From contig NZ_CP062976.1 in the NCBI RefSeq assembly GCF_014898075.1, positions 620,001-684,000 of the forward strand: a DNA stretch of 64,000 nt, read 5' to 3'. Below are positions 48,470 through 57,264 of this stretch, piece by piece (position 1 is the first letter of the stretch; the number at the start of each line of letters is the position of its first letter). The stretch is from Neisseria yangbaofengii (GTDB taxonomy: Bacteria > Pseudomonadota > Gammaproteobacteria > Burkholderiales > Neisseriaceae). The notes under the pieces were generated by a model. The model saw only the letters and a list, made by a program, of their open reading frames with translations, was not told where the DNA came from and searched no databases. The position numbers and the translations under genes are program-made.

Positions 48470-48586
48470 TATTTTGAAATAAGGCAAGATAAAAGGCTGT
48501 ATAGAAAGTAAATATAAGGTGGCTAATAAGCGTATTTCTACATTATATTATTGAAATGGTGGATTACTCTGCCTAACATTTCTCAC

Positions 48587-48624
48587 AGGCCGTCTGAAAA
48601 CCTTAAACCTTTTTCAGACGGCCT
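48587..48624. terminator. DUS-pair terminator upstream of yejB
   Basis: AGGCCGTCTGAAAA (48587-48600) and TTTTCAGACGGCCT (48611-48624). It ends 23 bases before the yejB ATG, so a yejB promoter would have to lie beyond or within it. Confidence 0.7.
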
Positions 48625-48647
48625 CAAAACTCAAGAAAGCAAATCCC

Positions 48648-49694
48648 ATGTGGCGTTATATTTTCCAACGCTTGTTACTCTTAATTCCCACGTTGCTCGG
48701 TATTCTGGCGGTGACGTTTGCGATTATCCAATTCGTGCCCGGCGGGCCGGTGGAGCAGATGGTACAGCAGTTGACCCAAAGCGCGGCGGTGGGTGAGGCG
48801 GGCGGCGGTGCGGCGAATATGATGAAATCGGGCAACTTGAGTGCAGATGACATGGCGGTGTTGAATGCGCTTTACGGTTTCGACAAACCGCCGTTGACAC
48901 GCTTTGTCGAGATGGTCGGCCGTTTTTTACGCTTTGATTTGGGCGAGAGTTTTTTCCATCATCAAACTGTGTTTGAATTGGTGAAAGAAAAAATGCCCGT
49001 ATCGATGAGCTTAGGGTTGTGGACGTTTTTCCTGACCTACCTGATTTGTATTCCGCTCGGCATTGCCAAGTCGGTGCGCGACGGCAGCCGCTTTGATATG
49101 CTCACCGGCATGGTGGTGTTGGCCGGTTATACTATTCCGCCGTTTGTGTTGGGTTTGGTGCTGCTGGTGTTGTTCGGCGGCGGCAGTTTCTTTTCATGGT
49201 TTCCGCAGGGCGGTTTGGTGAGTGATGATTGGGAAAATCTGAGTACGTTTGCCAAAATCAAAGATTATCTGTGGCACATGGTTTTGCCGATTACCGCATC
49301 GGTGGCAGGCAATCTTGCCGTGATGACGGTGTTGACCAAAAACGTGTTTCTCGAAGAAATCCGCCGCCAATATGTCTATACCGCCCGTGCGAAGGGTTTG
49401 CCGGAAAAGCAGATTTTATGGAAACATGTGTTCCGCAACGCCATGATTCCGTTGGTTACCGGCTTTCCGGCCGCCTTTATCGGCGCGTTTTTCACCGGCA
49501 GCCTGCTGATTGAAACGCTGTTTTCGCTCGACGGGCTGGGCCTGTTGTCATACGAAGCGGTAATGAAACGCGATTATCCGGTGGTGATGGGCACGCTGTA
49601 TGTGTTTACACTGATGGGGCTGCTGGCGAAATTGTTGTCTGATATTTCTTATTCGTGGGTCGACCCGCGCATTCATTTTGGCGGGCAGAAGTAG
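48648..49694 (+). CDS. yejB: YejB-type ABC peptide transporter permease
   Basis: 348-residue inner-membrane permease of the dipeptide/microcin C importer class. It starts with the OppB-like sequence MWRYIFQRLLLLIPTLLGIL and FVPGGPVEQM, has about six helices, and carries the coupling-loop EAA motif (YVYTARAKGLPEKQILWKHV). The C-terminus is LLSDISYSWVDPRIHFG. The insertion after the first helix (residues 37-70) is characteristic of YejB. It is followed by yejE. No periplasmic binding protein (yejA) is seen in the window. Confidence 0.93.
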   Translation: MWRYIFQRLLLLIPTLLGILAVTFAIIQFVPGGPVEQMVQQLTQSAAVGEAGGGAANMMKSGNLSADDMAVLNALYGFDKPPLTRFVEMVGRFLRFDLGESFFHHQTVFELVKEKMPVSMSLGLWTFFLTYLICIPLGIAKSVRDGSRFDMLTGMVVLAGYTIPPFVLGLVLLVLFGGGSFFSWFPQGGLVSDDWENLSTFAKIKDYLWHMVLPITASVAGNLAVMTVLTKNVFLEEIRRQYVYTARAKGLPEKQILWKHVFRNAMIPLVTGFPAAFIGAFFTGSLLIETLFSLDGLGLLSYEAVMKRDYPVVMGTLYVFTLMGLLAKLLSDISYSWVDPRIHFGGQK

Positions 49695-49723
49695 GCCGTC
49701 TGAAAGATTTGAGGATAAATCAA

Positions 49724-49834
49724 TGAAAAGTTTGAAAGATATTAAAAAAATTATTGCGTAAAGTCAGGAAGCGCATGAAATCTTGGCGGAGTATTTAGCC
49801 GAATTTTATACCATCTCTATCAATTGGCACTAAA
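49724..49834 (+). pseudogene. Tiny interrupted reading frame between yejB and yejE
   Basis: ATG at 49724 opens MKSLKDIKKIIA, then TAA, then the same frame continues SQEAHEILAEYLAEFY to a final TAA at 49834. AGGATAAATCA precedes the ATG. It looks like a 35-residue gene broken by one nonsense change. Function unknown. Confidence 0.4.
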
Positions 49835-49867
49835 AAATTTTTCAGACGGCCTCAACAAAATACAACG

Positions 49868-50890
49868 ATGAAGACTCTCTCTCAAAATCCCACATGGCAG
49901 GCTTTTAAGCAGCACAAGCGCGGTTGGCTGGCGTTGCGCGTGCTGACGGTGCTGTTTGCCGTGGCGCTGGCCGCTCCGTTGTGGAGCAACGACAAGCCGC
50001 TGTGGATTCAGTATCAGGGCAAAACCTATTTTCCGCTCATCAGTACCTATTATGAAACCGAATTCGGCGGCGATTTCGAGACGCCTGCCGATTATCTCGA
50101 CCCCTTAATCCGCCAAAACATCACGTCCGACGGCAATTTTGCCCTGTATCTGCCTAATCCTTACGCCGCCGATACCTTAAACGATTTCGACACCCTGCCC
50201 GATCCGGCAAGACCGTCTGAGCAGCATTGGCTGGGCACGGACGACCGCGGCCGCGATGTGCTGGCGCGTTTGGTGTACGGTTTCCGCGATTCGCTGCTGT
50301 TCGCATTGGCCTTAACCGCCGTAACCACGTTTATCGGCGTGGTGATGGGTGCTGTGCAAGGCTATTTTGGCGGCAAAACTGATTTGCTGATTCAGCGCTT
50401 TTTAGAAATCTGGGGCGGCTTGCCCGAGCTTTATCTGCTGATTATTTTGTCGTCGTTTTTTAATCCGGGCTTGCTGATTTTATTGTTGTTGCTGTCGCTG
50501 TTCGGCTGGATGGGGCTGTCGGACTATGTGCGCGCCGAATTTTTAAAAAACCGCCAGGCCGATTATGTGCTGGCGGCAAAAAGCATGGGCGTGGGCAACG
50601 GCACGATTATGTGGCGGCACATTCTGCCCAACAGCCTCACGCCGGTGTTGGCGTTTTTACCGTTCCGCATTTCCGGTGCGGTGTTGGCCTTAACCAGTTT
50701 GGACTTTTTGGGGCTGGGTGTGCCCGCTTCGCAAGCCAGTTTGGGTGAACTGTTGGCGCAGGGCAAAGACAATTTAGATGCATGGTGGATCGGCCTGTCG
50801 GCAGTCGGCGCATTAACGGTGATGTTGCTGCTGTTGGTAATGGTGGGCGAAGGCTTGCGCCATGCGTTCGACGTGCGGGTACGCAATTGA
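49868..50890 (+). CDS. yejE: YejE-type ABC peptide transporter permease
   Basis: 340-residue permease of the OppC type, partner of YejB. The N-terminal helix (RGWLALRVLTVLFAVALAAPLW) is followed by the large periplasmic loop typical of YejE (residues 40-120, with HWLGTDDRGRDVLARLVYGF). The EAA loop is YVLAAKSMGVGNGTIMWRHILPN, and four or five more helices follow. The ATPase yejF lies downstream, separated by an acyl-CoA synthetase gene. Confidence 0.93.
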   Translation: MKTLSQNPTWQAFKQHKRGWLALRVLTVLFAVALAAPLWSNDKPLWIQYQGKTYFPLISTYYETEFGGDFETPADYLDPLIRQNITSDGNFALYLPNPYAADTLNDFDTLPDPARPSEQHWLGTDDRGRDVLARLVYGFRDSLLFALALTAVTTFIGVVMGAVQGYFGGKTDLLIQRFLEIWGGLPELYLLIILSSFFNPGLLILLLLLSLFGWMGLSDYVRAEFLKNRQADYVLAAKSMGVGNGTIMWRHILPNSLTPVLAFLPFRISGAVLALTSLDFLGLGVPASQASLGELLAQGKDNLDAWWIGLSAVGALTVMLLLLVMVGEGLRHAFDVRVRN

Positions 50891-51061
50891 TTTCAGACGG
50901 CGTTTGCCGAATAATCTTGCGTTTTTGCCGAAAATCTCATCGGAACTTGCTTGTTTTTACGCGAAACGGCTTACTTTCTTTATGCTGATTCTATAAAATA
51001 CAGACGGCCCGGCAACGGGCAGCCTGCGGGGTATATCAAACCATTCCAATAAGAAAGCTTT

Positions 51062-52612
51062 ATGAATTATCTTTATCGCAATTTTTACCAAATGCTGTCG
51101 GCGGCAAACCATAAGTCTGCCAAAAATACTGCTATTTTCAACGATCAGGAAAAAATCAGCTATCGCCGGCTCAAACAGCAGGTCGATGCGGTGGCCGCTT
51201 ATCTGCAAAGTATTGATGTGAAATTCGGCGACAAAGTAGCGCTGGCCGTGTCAAATTCGCCGGATTTTATTGTGGCTTATTTTGCCATCACGGCTCTGGG
51301 TGCGGTGGCCGTACCTATGAACACGTTTTTGAAAAACGACGAATTTGCCTATATTCTCAATGATTGCGCGGCCAAATTTCTGTTTGCTTCGGACGGTTTG
51401 AAAGAAGTCCGAGGCTTGGAAGACAAAACCAAGCTGGAAAAAATCATTTGGATCGGCGATAAACGGCCGGCCGATAAAAAACACGCCCATTTTACGGCGG
51501 CCTTGTCGTTTCCGGAGAAGCCGGATTTAAGCCATCAGCCTGCCATTGATGATTTGGCACACATCATTTATACATCGGGCACTACCGGCCATCCGAAAGG
51601 TGCGCTGATTACGTATAAAAACCTGTTTTCCAATCTGCAAGGGGTGGAGCAGGTATTTAAGATTTCGCGCAAAGACCGCTTTGTCGTGTTCCTGCCGATG
51701 TTCCACAGCTTCACGCTGACGGCGATGGTATTGCTGCCGATTTACATGGTGTGTTCGATTATTTTGGTAAAATCGGTGTTTCCGTTTTCCAATGTGCTGA
51801 AGCAGGTTCTGTTCAAGCGCGCGACCATTTTCTTGGGTGTGCCGGCGATTTACACCGCGATGGGCAAGGCAAAAATTCCGTGGTATTTCCGCTGGTTCAA
51901 CCGCGTGCGCCTGTTTGTCAGCGGCGGCGCGCCTTTGGCTGAGCAAACCATTTTAGATTTTAAAGCCAAGTTCCCCAGATCCAAGCTGATTGAAGGCTAT
52001 GGCCTAAGCGAGTGTTCGCCGGTGGTTTCCGTTAATACGCTGGAGCAGCAAAAAGTCGGCAGCGTGGGCAAACCGTTGCCGGGCTACCAAATCAAAGCAG
52101 TTAACGATGAATTGATGGAAGTGGAAAAAGGCGGCGTGGGCGAACTCATTGTCAAAAGCGATGCGGTGATGCAGGGCTATCTGAATATGCCGGGCGCGAC
52201 CGACGAAGCGGTTGTCAACGGCTGGCTGCGCACGGGCGATTTAGTGCAGATTGATGATGACGGCTTTATTTTCATTGTCGACCGCAAAAAAGATTTGATT
52301 ATCTCCAAAGGCCAAAACATTTATCCGCGCGAGATTGAAGAGGTGCTGTACAAAATGGATGCGGCGGAAGCGGCGGCGGTGATTGGCGTGAAAGACCAAT
52401 ATGCCGATGAGGAAATCGTTGCTTTTGTGCAGGTCAAAGACAAAATGACGCTCGATGAAAAAGAAGTACGCGCCTATTTGCGCAAAAATCTGGCGAATTT
52501 TAAAGTGCCCAAGCACATTTATTTTAAAGACGAGTTGCCGAAAAACGCTACCGGCAAGGTGTTGAAACGCGTATTGAAGCAGCAGTTGCAAGAAGAGAAA
52601 TCGGCCGGATAA
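51062..52612 (+). CDS. Acyl-CoA synthetase (FadD-like, AMP-forming)
   Basis: 516-residue adenylate-forming enzyme that probably activates fatty acids to acyl-CoA. Motifs are the P-loop YTSGTTGHPKGALITYKN, the A5 motif EGYGLSECSPV, the A7/A8 hinge GWLRTGDL and VDRKKDLII, and the C-terminal catalytic Lys in NATGKVLKR. It may serve fatty acid uptake or phospholipid recycling; the chain length is not readable. It sits between yejE and yejF in the same direction, which splits the transporter operon. Confidence 0.92.
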   Translation: MNYLYRNFYQMLSAANHKSAKNTAIFNDQEKISYRRLKQQVDAVAAYLQSIDVKFGDKVALAVSNSPDFIVAYFAITALGAVAVPMNTFLKNDEFAYILNDCAAKFLFASDGLKEVRGLEDKTKLEKIIWIGDKRPADKKHAHFTAALSFPEKPDLSHQPAIDDLAHIIYTSGTTGHPKGALITYKNLFSNLQGVEQVFKISRKDRFVVFLPMFHSFTLTAMVLLPIYMVCSIILVKSVFPFSNVLKQVLFKRATIFLGVPAIYTAMGKAKIPWYFRWFNRVRLFVSGGAPLAEQTILDFKAKFPRSKLIEGYGLSECSPVVSVNTLEQQKVGSVGKPLPGYQIKAVNDELMEVEKGGVGELIVKSDAVMQGYLNMPGATDEAVVNGWLRTGDLVQIDDDGFIFIVDRKKDLIISKGQNIYPREIEEVLYKMDAAEAAAVIGVKDQYADEEIVAFVQVKDKMTLDEKEVRAYLRKNLANFKVPKHIYFKDELPKNATGKVLKRVLKQQLQEEKSAG

Positions 52613-52666
52613 GGCCGTCTGAAAAGCGTGGTTGGCCAATCACGCTTTTATGCTATGGAACCCATC

Positions 52667-54211
52667 ATGACCCCGATTTTACAAATCGAGAACCTCAATG
52701 CTTCATTTCCGGGCAAACAGGTGTTGCACGGCATCAACCTCACCGTGCAAGCCGGACGCAAGCTGGCGGTTGTCGGCGAGAGCGGCAGCGGCAAAACCGT
52801 GTTGGCGCAGGGCATTATGCGGCTGAACCCGGCGGTGTCGTTAACAGGCCGTCTGAAATTTGAAGACGCGGATTTGTTGACGTTGCCTGAACGCAGTCTG
52901 CAAAAGCTGCGCGGCCGTGACATTGGCATGGTGTTCCAAGAGCCGATGACAGCCTTAAATCCGGTGATGCGCGTAGGTAAGCAGATTGCCGAAGTGTTGA
53001 CGCTGCATTTGGGTTTGACCGCCAAACAGGCATGGGCGCGCGCTGTCGGGCTTTTACATGAAACCGGCATTCAGCAGCCGGAAGAAAAAGCCTTTGCCTA
53101 TCCGTTTCAATTATCGGGCGGACAGCGGCAGCGGGTAATGATTGCGATGGCGGTGGCGGCAGAGCCGAAACTTTTGATTGCTGATGAGCCGACTACTGCG
53201 CTGGACGTGGCGGTGCAGGCGCAGATTCTCGATTTGCTGTCACGCTTGCAACAAGTGCACGGCATGACCTTGGTGTACATCAGCCACGATTTGAATTTGG
53301 TGCGCCGTTTTGCCGATGACGTGGCGGTGATGCAGCATGGCCGCATTATCGAGCAGGGCTGCGTGGAAGACGTATTCGGGCGGCCCCAACATGAATACAC
53401 CAAAATGCTGCTCAATGCCGGCGCAGTGCGGCAAGTGGTTGGTTTGCCCGAAAACCCTGCGACTGTGTTGGAAGGAGAAGCCATCAGCGTATCGGTAAAA
53501 GAGCGGGACGGTTGGTTTAAGAAAAGCCGCAAAATGCTGCTTCAGCCCGTGGATTTTCATTTGAAAGCAGGCGAAACCTTGGGCATTATCGGCGAGAGCG
53601 GCAGCGGCAAAACCACGCTGGCCAAAGCAGTGATGCGTTTGATAGATGCGGAAGGCCGTCTGAAAATCAACGGCCAAGCATGGCGGCCTGAACTGCGCAA
53701 AGAAATCCAAATGGTGTTTCAAGACCCGTTCGGCGCATTCAATCCGCGCATGAATGTATTCGATATTGTCGCCGAAGCTTTGCGTGTGCACGAGCCGGAG
53801 TTGGGCCGCGAAGCCATGCACGCGCGGGTGAAGGAAACCCTGCGCCAAGTCGGTTTGCCCGAAGACGTGACGACGCGTTATCCGCATGCGTTTTCCGGCG
53901 GCCAACGCCAACGGCTCGCCATTGCCCGTGCGATTATCGTGCGCCCGAAAATTTTGGTGTTGGACGAGCCGACCAGTGCGCTTGATGTGCAATGGCAGCA
54001 GCAGATTTTGGCTTTACTGGCTGATTTGCAGCGTCGGCATGGCTTAAGCCTGATTATTATCAGCCATGATTTGGCGGTGATTCGCGCGCTGTCTCACCGC
54101 GTGATGGTGTTGAAAGACGGGCAGATTGTCGAAGAAGGGGATTTAGAGGCGGTGTTTGCAAATCCTCATGCCGGTTATACGCAAAATCTATTGTTGCACG
54201 CGGGGGCTTGA
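52667..54211 (+). CDS. yejF: YejF-type ABC transporter ATPase (two fused domains)
   Basis: 514-residue ATPase with two complete nucleotide-binding domains for the YejBE permease. Walker A motifs are GESGSGKTV and GESGSGKTT. The signatures are LSGGQRQRV and FSGGQRQRL. Walker B motifs are LLIADEPT and ILVLDEPT. Each domain ends with ISHDL. The ATG at 52667 is preferred by alignment with relatives, but in-frame ATGs at 52655 and a GTG farther upstream leave the start uncertain. A DUS is within the coding sequence near 52846. Confidence 0.93.
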   Translation: MTPILQIENLNASFPGKQVLHGINLTVQAGRKLAVVGESGSGKTVLAQGIMRLNPAVSLTGRLKFEDADLLTLPERSLQKLRGRDIGMVFQEPMTALNPVMRVGKQIAEVLTLHLGLTAKQAWARAVGLLHETGIQQPEEKAFAYPFQLSGGQRQRVMIAMAVAAEPKLLIADEPTTALDVAVQAQILDLLSRLQQVHGMTLVYISHDLNLVRRFADDVAVMQHGRIIEQGCVEDVFGRPQHEYTKMLLNAGAVRQVVGLPENPATVLEGEAISVSVKERDGWFKKSRKMLLQPVDFHLKAGETLGIIGESGSGKTTLAKAVMRLIDAEGRLKINGQAWRPELRKEIQMVFQDPFGAFNPRMNVFDIVAEALRVHEPELGREAMHARVKETLRQVGLPEDVTTRYPHAFSGGQRQRLAIARAIIVRPKILVLDEPTSALDVQWQQQILALLADLQRRHGLSLIIISHDLAVIRALSHRVMVLKDGQIVEEGDLEAVFANPHAGYTQNLLLHAGA

Positions 54212-54273
54212 AATTTTCCGCCGTTAGCCCTATTCTGCCAATATACAAAAACCCTCATCTGAAAGGAAACACT

Positions 54274-54606
54274 ATGAGTAGCGAACTGATTGTACACACC
54301 ACTGATGCCAATTTCGAACAAGACGTTTTGAAATCAGACGTGCCGGTATTGCTGGATTTCTGGGCTCCATGGTGTGGCCCGTGCAAAATGATTGCCCCGA
54401 TTTTGGACGATGTTGCCGCCGAATACCAAGGTAAAGTGAAGGTTGTGAAAATCAACATCGACGACAACCAAAACACCCCCAACCAATTCGGCGTGCGCGG
54501 TATTCCGACTTTGATGGTGTTCAAAGACGGTCAAAACGTAGCCACTAAAGTGGGCGCGTTGGCAAAAGGCCAATTGACTGCATTCTTGGATGCGTCTATC
54601 GCTTAA
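54274..54606 (+). CDS. trxA: Thioredoxin
   Basis: 110-residue cytoplasmic thiol-disulfide reductant. The active site is WCGPC (Cys34, Cys37), preceded by [10 protein letters not shown], with the cis-Pro loop [11 protein letters not shown]. The ATG at 54274 has AAGGAAAC at ideal spacing; an upstream extension to 54208 is not needed. Monocistronic with a strong terminator. Confidence 0.98.
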   Translation: MSSELIVHTTDANFEQDVLKSDVPVLLDFWAPWCGPCKMIAPILDDVAAEYQGKVKVVKINIDDNQNTPNQFGVRGIPTLMVFKDGQNVATKVGALAKGQLTAFLDASIA

Positions 54607-54622
54607 TCATTGATGTGATGAT

Positions 54623-54660
54623 AAAGGCCGTCTGAAACCGTATGGTTTCAGACGGCCTTT
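54623..54660. terminator. DUS-pair terminator after trxA
   Basis: AAAGGCCGTCTGAAACC (54623-54639) and GGTTTCAGACGGCCTTT (54644-54660) form a 17-bp stem with a 4-base loop, then T residues. Confidence 0.9.
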
Positions 54661-54710
54661 TTGATGCGGATAAGATATAGGCAGAATGTTTAGACAAGCT
54701 GTCGGCAAAC

Positions 54711-54979
54711 TGTGGAAAAATAGGTTTATCTGTTGAAATATCAATAAAAAAATTAAATGCTCAAAATTTAAGCAGATTAATGGTTTTGAGAATATACTGG
54801 AAATAAGGCTGTCTGAAGCTGAAAACACACAGTTCCGACCATCAAAACTGTGTGCAGCCTGTGTATAAATCCGATTATCCATTGAAAGATAAACGAAAAA
54901 TAATACTGCTTAAAATTCAAACGAAAATTGCGATTACTCACAGCATAACAAGAAAGAATTGTGTGCAGCCTGTTGATAA
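54711..54979. other. AT-rich region with DnaA-box-like sites
   Basis: Within a 440-base gene-free stretch there are two exact matches to TTWTNCACA on the minus strand (TGTGGAAAA at 54711-54719 and TGTGTATAA at 54860-54868), one 8-of-9 match to TGTGGATAA (TGTTGATAA at 54971-54979) and one weaker site (TTATCCATT at 54875-54883). The repeat TGTGTGCAGCCTGT precedes two of them, and AT-rich repeats (for example CTTAAAAATTAAGCAGAT) fill the rest. No gene is seen. The function is unknown; a DnaA-bound site or origin-like element is possible. Confidence 0.4.
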
Positions 54980-55103
54980 CTTATCTATCTTAATGAAATT
55001 TAAACATAAAAGAATCATGCTTAAAAATTAAGCAGATGAAGACAGGCGGTTTCAGACGGCCTGCGCTATAATTCCATTATCGGTTGGCACATAAAGGAAC
55101 ATT

Positions 55104-56423
55104 ATGCACACATTGTCGGCAGAAGTGCGCTTGGCGCAGGCCAAAGCGCGGTTGCGTCACAGCCGCCGCCGGGCAACCGGCTTGCTGCTGGCCGCTTGCG
55201 TATTGTTTGTGTTGTCCTCGCTGTATCTCAAGCATTATGCATGGCTGGCGTATGTGAAGGCCTTTTCCGAAGCGGCAATGGTGGGCGCACTGGCCGATTG
55301 GTTTGCCGTGATTGCGCTGTTCAGACGGCCTTTGGGTTTGCCAATTCCGCATACCGCTATTTTGCCGCGTAATCAGGCGCGTATTGCTGATGAATTGGGC
55401 AGATTTATTGAGAATAACTTTTTGCAGGGCAAACCGATTGCCTTAAGGGTGTATCAGGCACAACCAAGCGACAAGCTGCTGGGCTGGCTGGCGGGCGAAT
55501 CGGTACGCAGCCAATGGTTGCCGCGGGTAGCCAAGCAGATTCCGCTGTTACTGAATATCGCCAAGCCCGGGCAAGTGGCGCGCTTTTCCGGCATGATGCT
55601 GGCGCAGCAATACAACGGCGAGAAAATAGCCAAAACACTTTCGGACGGCCTGATTCTGCTCAAAGCACACGGTATGCACGAAACTCTGTATTACGGTTTA
55701 TTGAAGCAATTACGTCGTTGGTTGAAAAATCCCGAAACGCGCGAAATGCTGGAGCAAAACCTACGGGAATGGGCAACCAAAATTGAAAGCGATGCACCGA
55801 GCACATGGGATAAATTCAAAGCTGCGCTGAAATCGACGGTGGTGGATAAAGTTGACGACTGGGCGGCCGCCAAAGCCTTGGATTGGGCAGACGGTTATTT
55901 GGCCGCCGCTATGCAGGGTGGCGATAATGCCATGCGTCGCCGTTTTGACGGGCAATACGATGCGGTTATCGAACGGCTGCAAACTTCACGCCTGTGGCAC
56001 CGCCGTTTGGAAGCGGCCAAAATGCAGATTGCCGAATCGCCGGCCTTGCAAAACAGCTTGGAAGATTTTTGGAAAGGGCTGCAAAACTGGGCAGAGAATG
56101 ATGTAGCCAAAACCGATTCGTTGTGCGCCGCGCAATTGCAAAAGCTGCTCGATCACATGCTGGCACAAGCCGAAACCTATCCGCAGTTTATGCGCAGAGT
56201 CGATGTGCGCCTGTCGCTGATGGTGCGTGATTTCGTCATGCGCTACAAAGAGCAGGCTGCGCAGTTTGTAGCGGATAAAGTGAAAAGTTGGGACAGCGCG
56301 CAAATGGTGGAAAAACTCGAACTCAGCGTCGGCAAGGATTTGCAGTATATCCGTATCAACGGCACACTGGTCGGCGGCTTGGTCGGGCTGGTGATTTATG
56401 TGGTGTCGCAATGGTTGGGGTAG
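55104..56423 (+). CDS. DUF445 family membrane protein (YjiN-like)
   Basis: 439-residue protein with a membrane segment near the N-terminus (TGLLLAACVLFVLSSLYL, residues 30-47), the conserved DUF445 motif AMVGALADWFAVIALFRRPLG, a long helical middle part and a C-terminal helix (NGTLVGGLVGLVIYVVSQWLG). This is the usual topology and length. Function unknown in the family. It stands alone between the AT-rich region and a terminator. A DUS is embedded in the coding sequence near 55321. Confidence 0.9.
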   Translation: MHTLSAEVRLAQAKARLRHSRRRATGLLLAACVLFVLSSLYLKHYAWLAYVKAFSEAAMVGALADWFAVIALFRRPLGLPIPHTAILPRNQARIADELGRFIENNFLQGKPIALRVYQAQPSDKLLGWLAGESVRSQWLPRVAKQIPLLLNIAKPGQVARFSGMMLAQQYNGEKIAKTLSDGLILLKAHGMHETLYYGLLKQLRRWLKNPETREMLEQNLREWATKIESDAPSTWDKFKAALKSTVVDKVDDWAAAKALDWADGYLAAAMQGGDNAMRRRFDGQYDAVIERLQTSRLWHRRLEAAKMQIAESPALQNSLEDFWKGLQNWAENDVAKTDSLCAAQLQKLLDHMLAQAETYPQFMRRVDVRLSLMVRDFVMRYKEQAAQFVADKVKSWDSAQMVEKLELSVGKDLQYIRINGTLVGGLVGLVIYVVSQWLG

Positions 56424-56436
56424 CAAAATAAGCTTG

Positions 56437-56472
56437 AGGCCGTCTGAAAAGCAAATGACTTTCAGACGGCCT
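56437..56472. terminator. DUS-pair terminator after DUF445 gene
   Basis: AGGCCGTCTGAAAA and CTTTCAGACGGCCT separated by a short loop, 14 bases after the stop. Confidence 0.8.
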
Positions 56473-56859
56473 TGTTTATATTATTGTGAATCAAACAAAG
56501 AAAAGGTATTCAAGGGAGAAGTTGCTTTTATTGAAACGGTTCTGAGCATTTATTGACTAAATTGCTTTGGTGAATCATTCGTTTAGAAATTTTCAGACGG
56601 CCCGGGATAAGATTTGATGGCGGTGTGCTGTTTATTTCCATCTTATTGGAAATGGTTATTAAAAGTGGCAAATTCCGTCATGTACCGAAAAAAAGTAACA
56701 TCATACTTGACGAGAATCACAAAAAGATGACAAAAAAAGGCATATTGCCGAGATTGTGTGCCATCAGGTGATGCGGATATTTAATGACATATGGGTATTT
56801 TTATATATTTTTATTTTTAAAACAATCTATTGTAAATTTATTTAAGGAATTCAAAGTTT

Positions 56860-56875
56860 TGGCACGATATTTGCT
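56860..56875 (+). promoter_or_regulatory. Sigma-54 (RpoN) promoter
   Basis: TGGCACG-N4-TTGCT, an exact match to the sigma-54 consensus, with the -24 GG (56861-56862) and -12 GC (56873-56874) separated by ten bases as required. Predicted transcription start is near 56886. The nearest gene downstream in this direction is beyond two terminators and the opposite-strand ackA, so the transcript appears to be non-coding. Confidence 0.85.
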
Positions 56876-57016
56876 TGATAGTCAGTAGAAACAAAACGGT
56901 GCGCAAGAAAATATCGGCAATCTGTTGGGTTTCTTCATGAAAAAAGCAAACATATTACGTGGAAATAATCAAACGGGAAACCGTTACAACACTCAGCAAT
57001 AAAATTGCGGGAAAAC

Positions 57017-57044
57017 GTCATCACCATCTTCGGATGGTGATGAC
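57017..57044 (+). other. Perfect 12-bp hairpin with TTCG tetraloop
   Basis: GTCATCACCATC-TTCG-GATGGTGATGAC. It lies in the stretch downstream of the sigma-54 promoter and lacks a T-run, so it looks like a structured RNA element rather than a classic terminator. Confidence 0.75.
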
Positions 57045-57139
57045 ATCTACAGAATAAAAAAAGTAACACGAATCTTACCAAATTAAAACAACAGGATTTA
57101 AAAATCCGATTATCTCCCTAAAACTATTATGAAAACGCA

Positions 57140-57197
57140 AGGCCGTCTGAAAAGCGAAGTCTGTATCATACCCGCTTGAAAGACGGCCGCTTTTTTT
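57140..57197 (+). terminator. Candidate terminator of the sigma-54 transcript
   Basis: GGCCGTCTGAAAAGCG and CGCTTGAAAGACGGCC pair except for a central internal loop, then GCTTTTTTTG supplies the T-run. Confidence 0.6.
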
Positions 57198-57221
57198 GCC
57201 TAATCTGATTTGCCTGAATAC

Positions 57222-57256
57222 AAAAAAGCCCTGTTGCCGGCAACAGGGCTTTTTTT
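57222..57256. terminator. Bidirectional terminator, 3' of ackA
   Basis: AAAAAAGCCCTGTTGCC and GGCAACAGGGCTTTTTT form a near-perfect stem nine bases from the ackA stop, with A and T runs on each side, so it can act from both strands. Confidence 0.92.
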
Positions 57257-57264
57257 CGGATGAA

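Larger units (their letters stand above)
56886..57197 (+). ncRNA. Candidate sigma-54-dependent small RNA
   Basis: Transcription from the sigma-54 promoter at 56860 would cross about 310 bases with no normal gene. It contains a perfect 12-bp hairpin with a TTCG tetraloop (GTCATCACCATC/GATGGTGATGAC, 57017-57044), then an imperfect DUS-based hairpin at 57140-57187 followed by a T-run (57191-57197), a likely end point. A 21-codon frame from ATG at 56937 to TAA at 57002 lacks a ribosome-binding site. Whether the RNA ends after the first hairpin (about 160 nt) or at the T-run is unknown. Prediction by eye only. Confidence 0.5.
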
